Shown here one piece after another: positions 25,256 to 34,303 of a stretch of 64,000 bases of DNA. A program made the position numbers and the translations under genes. A model generated the notes under the pieces. It was not told the origin of the DNA. It saw only the letters and a list, made by a program, of their open reading frames with translations, and did no database searches. This stretch comes from Rhodoferax aquaticus (GTDB lineage Bacteria; Pseudomonadota; Gammaproteobacteria; Burkholderiales; Burkholderiaceae_C): the NCBI RefSeq assembly GCF_006974105.1, contig NZ_CP036282.1:806001-870000 (forward strand). The letters are read 5' to 3'. Each line of letters begins with the position of its first letter. Position 1 is the first letter of the stretch.

Positions 25256-26230
25256 TTAGAAGCGTTCGTGTGGTTGTAAGTAGCGCCACTGACCCACCGG
25301 CAGGTTGCCCAGCATGACCTTGCCCACACGCACACGTTTCAAGCCCACCACTTTGAGACCCACTAGCTCGCACATGCGGCGAATCTGGCGCTTTTTGCCT
25401 TCGGTAAGGACAAAGCGCAGTTGCTCGGGGTTTTGCCATTCCACCCGTGCCACCTTGAGCGGCTGGTCGTCCAATCGCAGGCCGTGGCGCAGCAGTTGCA
25501 GCTTGTCTGGCGGGAAAACGCTTTGCACATCGCTGGTGACTGGGTCGTCGTCGTCCAGTCGTATGAGTTGCTGGGGCGCTTGGGGCTGCGCGCGGCCACG
25601 CCCGGCCAGTGCGGGGTAGGTAGCCGCAGGCGAGTGGGCCGCACCGGGGTTGGCCACGCCTGTGTAGGCCACACGGACCAAGTACTCTTTCTCCATCACC
25701 GAGTCTTCGCCGATCAGCTGGCGCGCCACGCGGCCATCTTGCGTGAGGACCAAAAGGCCTGTGGAGTCGATGTCCAGTCGTCCGGCGGGCACCAAGCTTT
25801 TGAGTTGGCTGCCGTGGAAGAAAAAGCGTGCGTTGTCATCACGCCAGCGGTTTTGCGGCTGGATGAGCTTGATGGCGGGCTCATGCCCGTCTTCGGCTTG
25901 GCCGCTCACAATGCCCAGGGGCTTGTTGAGCAGGATGGTGACCTGGTTGGCCTGCTGGCCTTGGGCCTGTTTGTCGATCTCGATGCGCACATCGGGCAGC
26001 ACCTGCATGCCCATTTCGGCCACTTTGCCGTTGACTTTGACCCAGCCCTTGGCGATCCAGTCGTCCGCCTCCCGGCGCGACGCCATGCCGAGGTCCGCCA
26101 TGCGTTTATTGAGCCGCACCGTGCCGCCTGCCCCATGGGCTGCGGTGTTTGACTGGCCTTGAGGTATGGCGGTTCGGGTGGGGGGCGGCGCTGCGCGCCG
26201 GAACGTGCCTAATGGTTTGGGATCTGTCAT
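25256..26230 (-). CDS. 23S rRNA pseudouridine synthase, RluF/RluB type
   Basis: A 324-residue enzyme. An S4 RNA-binding domain covers about 39-86 ([22 protein letters not shown]), followed by the RsuA-family catalytic domain. The catalytic Asp is in [19 protein letters not shown], and ligand elements KPLGIVSG and [16 protein letters not shown] follow. A roughly 40-residue insertion ([20 protein letters not shown], then Pro/Asp-rich) interrupts the catalytic domain after MEKEYLVRV. Such an insertion is often found in the RluF group of Burkholderiales. It modifies uridine in the large ribosomal RNA. Confidence 0.88.
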   Translation of the reverse strand: MTDPKPLGTFRRAAPPPTRTAIPQGQSNTAAHGAGGTVRLNKRMADLGMASRREADDWIAKGWVKVNGKVAEMGMQVLPDVRIEIDKQAQGQQANQVTILLNKPLGIVSGQAEDGHEPAIKLIQPQNRWRDDNARFFFHGSQLKSLVPAGRLDIDSTGLLVLTQDGRVARQLIGEDSVMEKEYLVRVAYTGVANPGAAHSPAATYPALAGRGRAQPQAPQQLIRLDDDDPVTSDVQSVFPPDKLQLLRHGLRLDDQPLKVARVEWQNPEQLRFVLTEGKKRQIRRMCELVGLKVVGLKRVRVGKVMLGNLPVGQWRYLQPHERF

Positions 26231-26232
26231 TT

Positions 26233-26280
26233 GCTATATATTTTGTAGCTGTCTGCGCCTATTTTACGGGCGCTATTGCC
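26233..26280 (+). repeat. Dispersed ~48-bp repeat, copy 5
   Basis: It begins GCTATATATTTTGTAGCTGT, continues CTGCGCC and ends GGGCGCTATTGCC. It lies in the divergent promoter region between the pseudouridine synthase and the secreted protein at 26418, starting three bases upstream of the synthase start codon. This placement differs from the other copies, which are at gene ends. Confidence 0.7.
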
Positions 26281-26417
26281 TATTTTGATGCCTAAATTTT
26301 CCGCAAGACGCCTGCGCGCCCATTTTTGCGCGGCAAATGCCTTCACGGCGTGGTGCCTCTACCCACAGCGTTTGGGGGCATGGTTACACTTTTGCAAACT
26401 TCACGAAAGCCCTGCCA

Positions 26418-27620
26418 ATGCCAAGCTTTGCCCTGTTTTTTGGATGGCGCGCGCGCCTCGGCCACTGGCTGATCGGGCTTGTGGCTGCCTGTACATGTGT
26501 CGGTGTGATAGCCGCCGATGCCGCACCCGTGACCCATCCGCTGGCCGGGCCTTATGCGCAAGTGCCTCGCGACGCTCGGGCTAGCGCACTAGTTGCGGCC
26601 ATGGGCAAGCCCAAACGTTTGCTGGTAGGTTTAGGCAGCACACCGCTGGCGTCTATCCAAGCCCAAGGCCTCAGACCTGACATTTACGACCAATACATCA
26701 ACCGCGTAGGGCCTGACTCGTGGGTCAGCTGGAATCTGCCTCGCGGGGCTTACATCGGGGTAGTGGCAAAGAACGCAGACGCGATGGGCGCGGTACCCAT
26801 GTTTACCTTGTACCAAATGGCAACGCGTGGTGACGGTGATTTGTCCGGCTTGAGTGACCCCGTCTTTATGCGCCAATACTGGGACAACGTGCGCCTTTTG
26901 TTTCAGCAACTGCGCCTGTACAACAAGCCGGCCTTGGTCAATTTTGAACCCGACTTCTGGGGCTATGCCCAGCGCAAGCAAGCGGACCCCACGCGGCTGT
27001 TGGTCCATGTGGGCGTGTCCAATCCTGACTGCGGCAATTTGCCCAGCGACATGACCGGTATGGCGCGTTGTTTGTTGCAAATGGCAAGGGCGCAAGCCCC
27101 AAAGGCCATGGTGGGCTTCCCGCCCTCTGGGTTTCCAGACCTCGCGTCCACTGAGCTGGCATACATGCGGCACATTGGAGCTGGCTTTGCAGACTTTGCG
27201 GTGATGCAAACCTTGGACCGAGACGCAGGATGCTTCGAGGCACTGTACACCGCAGACAATGCGCTGTGCACCCGGCGCAGCAAGGTGGCGTACTACTGGG
27301 ATGAGACTAACCTAACGAGCCCCAACTTCAACGAGCATTTCGCGATGGCGCGGCGCTACTTTGAGGGGCTTCAACTGCCACTGCTGTGGTGGCAAACGCC
27401 GCAAGGGCAACCTAGCACGAAGCAGGTCGGTAAGGCTGCGCCTTTTAGGGATAACCGAACGCAGTACTTCTTGACCCATGCCGCACAGATGGTGGCTGCA
27501 GGCGGTTTCGGCGTGGTGTTTAGCCCCGGCCACACCAGTCAAACGACCATTGATAGCGACGGCGGACAGTTCAAGCGGCTGGCAACCCAGTACCTTAGCC
27601 AACCGGCTGCATTGCCCTAG
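26418..27620 (+). CDS. Putative secreted protein, TIM-barrel-like, at the edge of the EPS locus
   Basis: The 400-residue protein starts at the ATG at 26418, where it gains a signal peptide (GHWLIGLVAACTCVGVIAADA, residues about 12-32). An upstream ATG (26337) would add 27 residues with no such pattern. The mature part alternates strands and helices. It includes LLVGLGSTPLASIQ, KPALVNFEPDFWGYA, KAMVGFPPSGFPDLAS and LPLLWWQTPQGQPS. This resembles a (beta/alpha) barrel of a glycoside hydrolase, with possible acids in NFEPDFW and YYWDETN. The specific family is not recognised. Adjacency to EPS genes suggests action on polysaccharide. Confidence 0.6.
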   Translation: MPSFALFFGWRARLGHWLIGLVAACTCVGVIAADAAPVTHPLAGPYAQVPRDARASALVAAMGKPKRLLVGLGSTPLASIQAQGLRPDIYDQYINRVGPDSWVSWNLPRGAYIGVVAKNADAMGAVPMFTLYQMATRGDGDLSGLSDPVFMRQYWDNVRLLFQQLRLYNKPALVNFEPDFWGYAQRKQADPTRLLVHVGVSNPDCGNLPSDMTGMARCLLQMARAQAPKAMVGFPPSGFPDLASTELAYMRHIGAGFADFAVMQTLDRDAGCFEALYTADNALCTRRSKVAYYWDETNLTSPNFNEHFAMARRYFEGLQLPLLWWQTPQGQPSTKQVGKAAPFRDNRTQYFLTHAAQMVAAGGFGVVFSPGHTSQTTIDSDGGQFKRLATQYLSQPAALP

Positions 27621-27642
27621 GGCATGGCTTTGCAGCCAGCTC

Positions 27643-28425
27643 TCAATCAGAACCAGCTGTTTTTTTGCCTTTGTTGCGCCACATGCGCCACACCAGCGGA
27701 AAGAACTTGGTGTCACGCACCAAGTAGCGTCGCCACAGTGTGACCGGGTCGGCGTTCAGGCGGCTCAGCCACTCTAGGCCGGCGCGCTGCATCCAAATAG
27801 GTGCCCGCTTCTTGAGGCCGAGTGCAAACTCCATCGCCGCCCCCACGCAAAGTACCAAGCCTGCATCAAACTGGTGGCGACCGTTGAGGGACCAGAGGCA
27901 CTGACGCGGAAAGCCCAAGCACACAAACACAATGTCTGCATGCACTGAGTTCACCCAGTCGATGGTGGCTTGTGCAGCTGCGTTGCGGTAGTCAAACCCC
28001 ATGGGCGGAGAATAAATACTGACCTTTAGGTTGGGATACACCAAGGCAAAGCGAGCCGCCAATTTGGCTTCTTGGCCAGGCTTTCCGCCGACCACTGCGA
28101 CACGCCAATTGCGCTCTTCGCTGCGTTGGCACAATGCCACAAACAGGTCTGCGCCTGTGACCCTTTCGGGCAGTCTGTCACCCATTAAGCGGCTTGCCCA
28201 AACCAAGGGCATACCATCTGCAAATGTGAAGTCGGCGGAGCTGTAGAGCGCGTGGAGCTCGGGGTTGTCATTCAGAGAGACGACATGGTCGACATTCGGG
28301 GTGACAACGACTTTGGCTGGGCGTCGCGTGACTTGCTCGCACAGGAGGTCGACCGACTCATCAAAAGTGGTCTTGTTGATATGGAGGCCAAACAGTTCTA
28401 CGGTGGGTGACGTCTTGTTTGGCAT
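27643..28425 (-). CDS. WecG/TagA/CpsF-family glycosyltransferase
   Basis: A 260-residue GT26 enzyme. FGLHINKTTFDESVDLL at the N-terminus, VTPNVDHVVSLNDNPEL and FADGMPLVWASRLMG form the donor-binding core. The C-terminal FVCLGFPRQCLWSLNGRHQF and CVGAAMEFALGLKKRAPIWMQRAGLEWLSRL segments are typical. Members transfer N-acetylmannosaminuronic acid or N-acetylmannosamine to lipid-linked sugars. It probably adds an early sugar of the exopolysaccharide repeat unit. It is convergent with the secreted protein gene, and its promoter region is shared with the GNAT-like gene. Confidence 0.85.
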   Translation of the reverse strand: MPNKTSPTVELFGLHINKTTFDESVDLLCEQVTRRPAKVVVTPNVDHVVSLNDNPELHALYSSADFTFADGMPLVWASRLMGDRLPERVTGADLFVALCQRSEERNWRVAVVGGKPGQEAKLAARFALVYPNLKVSIYSPPMGFDYRNAAAQATIDWVNSVHADIVFVCLGFPRQCLWSLNGRHQFDAGLVLCVGAAMEFALGLKKRAPIWMQRAGLEWLSRLNADPVTLWRRYLVRDTKFFPLVWRMWRNKGKKTAGSD

Positions 28426-28642
28426 GTGGTTTTATAACAATGTCGACGGGCATTCTATGCTGAGCACGCGTGCGAAAAAGCAATATTTGGGCGGTTGGTC
28501 AGCACTTGTGGCCCGATAATTCAAGACTTTTTACGCTGGGCGGACATTATTTCTTTCTACGTTCTGTGCTTGGGCCATAGAAACCACCCGTGGCCGGGTT
28601 CTATGCTGGGGCTGCACGCATGCTTGGTTCAAAGGTAGCTGC

Positions 28643-29728
28643 ATGAAGATTACTGTCATTCCCGCGCATGATTTGGATCCGAGTCTTTGGGCGCAATGGG
28701 CGGATATTCAGCAGGCGAATCCGCACTTGCGCAGCCCGTATTACCGCCCTGAGTTCACCCAGTGGATTGCCTGCGCGGGTGGCCCCAACCCCGTGCGCGT
28801 TGCCGTGCTAGAGGCGCAAGGTGCTGTGCAGGGCTTTTTCCCGTTTGAACAATCAGCGTGGGGGCGCATCTTGCCGGTGGGGTTTGGACTCAATGACTAC
28901 CACGGGCTGATCGCACACCCAGCGCTTGCAATTGACCTTGCCCAGTTGCTTAAGGCGTGTGGTGCAGCGTACTTCTATTTCAACCACTTGCCAACGTCTC
29001 AGCTGGCTTTTGCCCGCCATGTTCGCGTGCATAGTGCGTCCCCAGTCATGAATTTAGAAGGTGGATGGGATGCCTATGTTCAGCGCCTAGCTCTGGCGCA
29101 GAACACCAAGTCTCCTGGGGTTTTAAGCACGGTCCGGCAGTCCGAGCGGCGATTGCTGCGTGACAAAGGCCCCTTGCGTTTTGAGGCCAGCGAACCCACT
29201 CCCCGCGTTCTGCAATGGATCATGCAAACCAAATCGGCCCAGTGGCTGCGCACGCAAGGCCACGGGGCCGATGCCTTTGCGATTCCGTGGGTGCGTAAGC
29301 TCATGGAGAGTACGGTGGACTTAGGCGATGATGCTTTTGGCGCAACGATGTGCACTTTGTATGCTGGTGACAGCCTGATCGCGGCCCATGTGGGGCTGCG
29401 CAGCTATGCGACCTTGCACTATTGGTTTCCTGTTTATGACGCTGCTTGTGCCTACTATCAGCCAGGTCTTGTGATTCTCAAGCAGTTGGCTGAACAGGCG
29501 CAAAGTCAAGGTATCGAACTGATCGACTTGGGGCGAGGAACACAAGACTACAAGATGCGATTTAAAACCGATTTAGTCGCTTTGGGCGAGGGCGCAGTGT
29601 CGCGCCCTGCTTGGTTAGCTGCTGCCGTGGCAAGTGCGCGTGATGCCAAAGCGGTGCTGAAGGCACACCCGCAGGTCATCAAAATGCGAGCCGCACTTCA
29701 GGCGGGTCCAGCGCACCCGCATAAGTAG
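28643..29728 (+). CDS. FemAB/BioF2-like GNAT acyltransferase
   Basis: A 361-residue member of the GNAT-fold acetyltransferase_6 (BioF2-like) group. Elements are VAVLEAQGAVQGFFPFEQS, RLLRDKGPLRFEASEPTPRV and DSLIAAHVGLRSYATLHYWFPVYD in the C-terminal GNAT half. GIELIDLGRGTQDYKMRFK is the family's typical late motif. Homologues near EPS loci are thought to modify sugars with acyl or aminoacyl groups. The start ATG (28643) follows an AAAGGTAGC site. It begins 218 bp from the WecG gene on the opposite strand; I see no other gene in that gap. Confidence 0.8.
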   Translation: MKITVIPAHDLDPSLWAQWADIQQANPHLRSPYYRPEFTQWIACAGGPNPVRVAVLEAQGAVQGFFPFEQSAWGRILPVGFGLNDYHGLIAHPALAIDLAQLLKACGAAYFYFNHLPTSQLAFARHVRVHSASPVMNLEGGWDAYVQRLALAQNTKSPGVLSTVRQSERRLLRDKGPLRFEASEPTPRVLQWIMQTKSAQWLRTQGHGADAFAIPWVRKLMESTVDLGDDAFGATMCTLYAGDSLIAAHVGLRSYATLHYWFPVYDAACAYYQPGLVILKQLAEQAQSQGIELIDLGRGTQDYKMRFKTDLVALGEGAVSRPAWLAAAVASARDAKAVLKAHPQVIKMRAALQAGPAHPHK

Positions 29729-29730
29729 CC

Positions 29731-30651
29731 TCACCAAGGCAATACTTTGCGCATTCGCGCTTTGAGCTCAGCCATCTGCCAATTCTGTAAGTAGCGGATG
29801 AACGCAGGGTTGTCGTAGCGCGGAACACCTTGTAGTGCGGCTTTGATGTACCCCACCATGATCAGGATGCCACCGATGACCAAGGGTTTTTCCCGCGTGC
29901 GAAAGGCGGCCGAAGCCAATGCATACAAGGGGTGATAACCCATGAAGTAAATGCCGCGTCCCAAGCGCAGTCGGCCGCGGTAAACATTCTTGTCCGAAGA
30001 CCCCATGAGCCTGTGGTGGATCAAGCGGGCATTGGGTGCATCAAAGCTCTTGGTGTGCCAGCCCAGCATGCGAGCGGTGTGTATGTCAATGCCGTCCCAC
30101 AGGACCTCTTCAATAAAGCCGCCGATGGCACTAAACGCTGTACTCCGGTACAACTTGAATTGCCCCGCCACATGTTCGTCAATGGTCCATTCTTCAACAA
30201 ATCCATCCCCTTCCGGGCGAAACACCTTGCCAGACACTGCAGCCAGCTTGGGGTCTGCATCAAACTCAGCAAACATGGTTGCCAGGTACTCTGGACCGAA
30301 GGACATGTCGCCGTCAAGCTTCGCCACAAACGCGTAATCCTTTGTGATGACCTGCGACAGGCCGAACTTGAAGGCTACGATGACCCCGCCACCCAATTTG
30401 CGAAATCCGCGGTCTTGCAAAGTCACGAGTCGGATGAATGGATACTGGGCTGCATAGCGCTTGACGACGGCTGCTGTGTCGTCTTTGGAGCCATCGTCGA
30501 CGATGACCCATTCTGTGGGGCGTACGGTCTGCGCAATGACCGACTGCAGGGTTTTCTCAATCAGTTTGGCTTCATCTCGCACGGGCGAAATGATGACCAA
30601 AGGGGCAACCCGAAATGAGGTGTCGGTCTTGGCGATAGTGTTCATGGGCAA
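29731..30651 (-). CDS. GT2-family glycosyltransferase
   Basis: The 306-residue enzyme has a GT-A domain. It begins APLVIISPVRDEAKLIEKTLQSVIAQT, and EWVIVDDGSKDDTAAV gives the first nucleotide-binding segment. The DxD motif is KLDGDMSFGPEYL. A hydrophobic stretch near the C-terminus (KPLVIGGILIMVGYIKAA) suggests membrane association. It is convergent with the GNAT gene, only 2 bp apart. It should add a sugar to the growing EPS unit. Confidence 0.87.
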   Translation of the reverse strand: MPMNTIAKTDTSFRVAPLVIISPVRDEAKLIEKTLQSVIAQTVRPTEWVIVDDGSKDDTAAVVKRYAAQYPFIRLVTLQDRGFRKLGGGVIVAFKFGLSQVITKDYAFVAKLDGDMSFGPEYLATMFAEFDADPKLAAVSGKVFRPEGDGFVEEWTIDEHVAGQFKLYRSTAFSAIGGFIEEVLWDGIDIHTARMLGWHTKSFDAPNARLIHHRLMGSSDKNVYRGRLRLGRGIYFMGYHPLYALASAAFRTREKPLVIGGILIMVGYIKAALQGVPRYDNPAFIRYLQNWQMAELKARMRKVLPW

Positions 30652-30716
30652 TGGGGTAGGTGACGCTATGCATTCTAGGTGTGCACAAGCCTTGCCTGCA
30701 CCTGCGCTGTGAGGGT

Positions 30717-31808
30717 TTAGCGCAGTTCTATTTCACGGGTAATTTTCCATTGCCCTTTTTCTTGGCGCAGTTGGATCTCTTTGTTGCTTGTGTCTGAATA
30801 CTGGTCAGACTGGTAGCGCTGTTGCAAGCGAACAGTGGCGACACCTTGGTCTATTCGGATGGAGTCGACTTGAACATCGACCTGGATGTACTTCGCTTGT
30901 GCCATGAGCGCCTTCTTGCGTGCAGTCCATTGCACTACATCCATGTCGCGGCTAGGTCGGAAGGTCTCGCTGTATTGGGCTGCATACCCAGGAAATGATT
31001 TCTGGCTCCATGCCTGCGCCCATTGCACCAAGGCATTGCGTACATCAATCGATTGCGGCGAAGCCGGAGCGGCCGCGTCTTCTTTGCTCAGCTGCCCCTT
31101 GGGGCTGGCGGAGAAGGGGGCGGCGTCTGACAGCACTAAGCGATCGCGTGCAGCGCCAGATGGCGTGCCCGATGTGGGCAGCGCGGCATCAGGGCCCACG
31201 CTGAGCGTGGTTGGAGTCTGTTCCTTGGGCGCGCTTGGTGCTGTTGCTCCCGTCCCCGCACCAGCTTGGGGCGACAGCAGTCGGCTCAGCGCATTGCGCT
31301 TGCGCAGCACGGTGTCATCCTGGGGTCTGAGTGCCAGCGCGGTGTCGTAAGCCTGCAAGGCAAGCTCCAAATTGAGCGACGCCAAGCCCAGTTGGGTCGG
31401 GAAGCGGTCATTTTGCCAGCGGTCGGCCAAGAGCAGCATTTGGCGCGCCTCCTCCAATTGCCCGGTTTGGGCATACAAGGCGGCAAGGTTTGCGTAGGGA
31501 GCGGGCTGCTGCGGGAAACGTTGCTTGAGCGCTTGAAAAATCACAATAGCGGCCTGCACCTGCCCCTCTTGGGCCAAGGCAACGCCTTGCTTAAGCAACA
31601 AAGTGGGATTCTCTGTGTCTAGCCGAAGTTGCGCGGCTAAATCAGCTCCCTGTACTAGCGCCTGAGCTGCTGCCCCGGTAAAGGCCAGCGCCAAGGTACA
31701 AGCTACGAAGACAGATGGAGACGCTGAGCGCTGGGAGGCTTTTGTGCAAGGGCCAGCGATGCGCGGTGGTTGACTGAAAACCGCATGAAAGTAAGGGAAA
31801 ATAGTCAT
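30717..31808 (-). CDS. TPR protein with C-terminal SnoaL-like (Cds6-type) domain
   Basis: A 363-residue protein. After an N-terminal hydrophobic segment (SVFVACTLALAFTGAAAQA, residues about 32-51) come tetratricopeptide-like helices at about 60-170. A Ser/Ala/Pro-rich linker (about 175-255) precedes a C-terminal domain starting near ALVQWAQAWSQKSFPGYAAQYSE. The latter resembles the SnoaL/NTF2-like domain found at the end of L,D-transpeptidase-associated Cds6 proteins. It is probably periplasmic and anchored or secreted. The role in the EPS locus is unknown; it might tie polysaccharide export to the cell wall. Confidence 0.75.
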   Translation of the reverse strand: MTIFPYFHAVFSQPPRIAGPCTKASQRSASPSVFVACTLALAFTGAAAQALVQGADLAAQLRLDTENPTLLLKQGVALAQEGQVQAAIVIFQALKQRFPQQPAPYANLAALYAQTGQLEEARQMLLLADRWQNDRFPTQLGLASLNLELALQAYDTALALRPQDDTVLRKRNALSRLLSPQAGAGTGATAPSAPKEQTPTTLSVGPDAALPTSGTPSGAARDRLVLSDAAPFSASPKGQLSKEDAAAPASPQSIDVRNALVQWAQAWSQKSFPGYAAQYSETFRPSRDMDVVQWTARKKALMAQAKYIQVDVQVDSIRIDQGVATVRLQQRYQSDQYSDTSNKEIQLRQEKGQWKITREIELR

Positions 31809-31894
31809 TTACAAGAATTCTAGCGACGCGGGTCTTCTAGCTGGGCCTGTTTGCCTGCATTACAGTACCTGTGATACGGTAACACCATGACGCA

Positions 31895-32875
31895 ATGCTT
31901 CCCATTTGCAGGATTCTGAGTTTGACTAAGTGCATGCTTGCTTTCAAATGCGCGCTCATGTGCGGGATGCTGCTCTGTGCGTGGCCCGTGGCCTCGCTGG
32001 CGCAGAGTGCTGTGCCCGTTGCACCGCGCGTCGTGCAGCTGCCACTGGTGACGACCTGGGCCGCTGACCTTGCAGCGACCCCCGCAAGCCCCGTTCCACA
32101 AGGGTCCCTGCTTGCGGCTGAAGGCGTGCTATCGAGTTCCACTGTCGGTGCCGGTGACCAAGTGTTGATTACTGTGTTTGGCCAGCCGGATATGTCGGCG
32201 GAAGTCACTGTCAACGACAACCAACAAGTGACGTTGCCATTGATCGGAACACTCAAAGTGGGTGGGCTGGTGCCTTTCGCCATTGAAAAATTGGTTGCCC
32301 AACGCCTGCGGGAAGGCGAGTATTTGCGCAGCCCCGAGGTGTCGGTGCAAGTGCGTCAAGTGCGCAGTCAAATGGTTTCGGTCTTGGGTGAGGTTCAGCG
32401 CCCTGGACGATTCGCCTTATCGGGAAAATTGTCCGTATGGGATGCATTGGCCACAGCGGGTGGCTTAACGCCACGCGCAGATCGCGTAGCGGTTTTAGTA
32501 CGTCGCGTTGCACCGAACGCATCCAGTCCATCGGGTGCGCGTCAGGAGATACAGATCGCTTTGGATCAGATCGTGGACCTTGGCAAATTAGGCCCGGATC
32601 TAGAGCTTCAGAATGACGATGTGGTTTTTGTGGGTGTCCAGAAACAGTTTTATGTGCACGGTGAGGTGCGCAGGCCCGGCGCTTACCCTATGGAGCCTGG
32701 GCTCACCTTGATGCGGGCGTTGGCCATCAGTGGCGGTGTGACGGAGCGCGGGTCCATGCGCAGAATTCGTGTTCACCGCACGGATGGCGAACAAAAAACG
32801 CAAGAATTTGTACCTGATCTCAGCAGTCCTATTGTGGGTGGCGACGTGGTCTATGTGAATGAGCGCTTGTTTTAG
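31895..32875 (+). CDS. epsE: Polysaccharide export protein, Wza/EpsE type
   Basis: A 326-residue outer-membrane export channel subunit. Poly_export domain: VGAGDQVLITVFGQPDMSAEV (about 81-101) and VNDNQQVTLPLIGTLKVGG. Two SLBB repeats follow (VSVLGEVQRPGRFALSGKLS and FYVHGEVRRPGAYPMEPGLT). A signal sequence covers about residues 14-37 (LAFKCALMCGMLLCAWPVASLAQS), but no clear lipobox cysteine is seen. ATG codons at 31895 and 31934 are both possible starts. First gene of the EPS export operon. Confidence 0.87.
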   Translation: MLPICRILSLTKCMLAFKCALMCGMLLCAWPVASLAQSAVPVAPRVVQLPLVTTWAADLAATPASPVPQGSLLAAEGVLSSSTVGAGDQVLITVFGQPDMSAEVTVNDNQQVTLPLIGTLKVGGLVPFAIEKLVAQRLREGEYLRSPEVSVQVRQVRSQMVSVLGEVQRPGRFALSGKLSVWDALATAGGLTPRADRVAVLVRRVAPNASSPSGARQEIQIALDQIVDLGKLGPDLELQNDDVVFVGVQKQFYVHGEVRRPGAYPMEPGLTLMRALAISGGVTERGSMRRIRVHRTDGEQKTQEFVPDLSSPIVGGDVVYVNERLF

Positions 32876-32905
32876 GCATCGCCAGCACATGCATAGCAAG
32901 AAGCA

Positions 32906-34294
32906 ATGAACCAAGAATTCCCAGTCAGCGGGCTGTCTTTTTCGCAGTTGCTGGCAATCTTGCTGGCCCGAAAGCGCACCCTTTTCACGTGTGTGGTGAT
33001 CGCCGTTGTGGCGACCTTGGTCTTGTCACTGTCACAGACCAAAACGTATGTTGCCAGCGCAGAAATCTTTATCGACTTTCGCTCTTCTGACCCGCTCACG
33101 GGGCGCTTGTTTAACTCTGCGCAAGATGAAACCTACTTGCAAACCCAAGTAGACATCATGCAAAGCGAAGAAGTGCTGAGCCAAATGATCAGTGCGACGG
33201 GCATGTTGTCTGGTGAGACTATGAAAAAGCGCATTGCCGCCCAGGGTGAGGCAAAGGCACATAGTTTGCTGTTGGTGAGCATGCAAAAGAGCTTGGACGT
33301 TGCCGTTCGCAAGGCGAGCCGCGTGGTGGAGTTGAAGCTCGCTTTGGATGACCCTGAGCAAGCGCGTGATGCGCTCAATGCCGGCCTCAAAGCGTATATG
33401 GATTTGGTTCAGCGCATCAGTGTGGCACCCGCTAAGTCACGCCAAGAGCAGTACAGCGCGCAGCTTGAAACATTGCGCTTGGAGCAGGACAAAATCCAAG
33501 CCTCCATCACTGATTACCAGCAGAAAAACGGGATTTTGGAGACCGATGAGCGCTTGGACTTAGGCAACCGGCAACTCAACGAGCTTTCCACGCGCCAAGC
33601 TGCATTGCAGAGTTTGCGACTCGATGCGCAGTCAAAAAACCAAGCGGTGCTGAACATGTTGAAAGCAGGCGCTAAAGCGGCCGATATTCCTGAGATCGCT
33701 TCCCAGCGTGGCATCCCTGACTTGCGCTTGCGGCTTGCCGACTTGGATCGCCAAGCCGCTGATCTGGGGGGCGTCTATGGCAAAAACCACCCTCGGTTTA
33801 AAAGCATTCTTGCTGAGCGAGAGACCATGTCCCAGCGCATAGACCGGGAAGCGCAGTTAGCGCTGGATGCTTTCTTGCAAGAGAGTAAGCGCTATGACTC
33901 ACAAGCCCGTGCGCTCGCGGGTGATGTGAACGCACAACAGCAGTCCATGCTTTCGATGAAAAAGCACAGGGATGTTTTGGCGTCGTATCAACGTCAACTC
34001 GATAGCGTACAAAAGATCTATAACTCGGCGATCCAAAAGTACGACGAACTCTTGATCGCTAGTACTGTCAACACACCAAGTTTGACGGTTCTGCGTTGGG
34101 CCAGTGCGCCCATTACCCACAGCAAACCCAACCTGAGGTTGAACTTAGTGCTGAGTGTGCCTGTGGGTCTCCTCGTAGGTCTAGGCTTGGTCTTTTTGAC
34201 CGAGGTAGCCCGACGCCGGGTACGCCATATTGATGACCTCGCACGTGACCCCGCATTTGTTGTGCTGGGTCGCAATGCAGAACAAGCCTTCTGA
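32906..34294 (+). CDS. epsF: Chain-length determinant protein, Wzc N-terminal/EpsF type
   Basis: A 462-residue inner-membrane polysaccharide copolymerase. Transmembrane segments flank a long periplasmic coiled coil: residues about 25-47 (TLFTCVVIAVVATLVLSLS) and about 417-438 (LNLVLSVPVGLLVGLGLVFL). Coiled-coil content is dense between 150 and 370 (ETLRLEQDKIQASITDYQQK). The Wzz proline-rich segment SAPITHSKPNLRLN precedes the second membrane span. It controls polymer length with EpsG. It lies 30 bp after epsE. Confidence 0.88.
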   Translation: MNQEFPVSGLSFSQLLAILLARKRTLFTCVVIAVVATLVLSLSQTKTYVASAEIFIDFRSSDPLTGRLFNSAQDETYLQTQVDIMQSEEVLSQMISATGMLSGETMKKRIAAQGEAKAHSLLLVSMQKSLDVAVRKASRVVELKLALDDPEQARDALNAGLKAYMDLVQRISVAPAKSRQEQYSAQLETLRLEQDKIQASITDYQQKNGILETDERLDLGNRQLNELSTRQAALQSLRLDAQSKNQAVLNMLKAGAKAADIPEIASQRGIPDLRLRLADLDRQAADLGGVYGKNHPRFKSILAERETMSQRIDREAQLALDAFLQESKRYDSQARALAGDVNAQQQSMLSMKKHRDVLASYQRQLDSVQKIYNSAIQKYDELLIASTVNTPSLTVLRWASAPITHSKPNLRLNLVLSVPVGLLVGLGLVFLTEVARRRVRHIDDLARDPAFVVLGRNAEQAF

Positions 34295-34303
34295 GCCAGA
34301 GCC

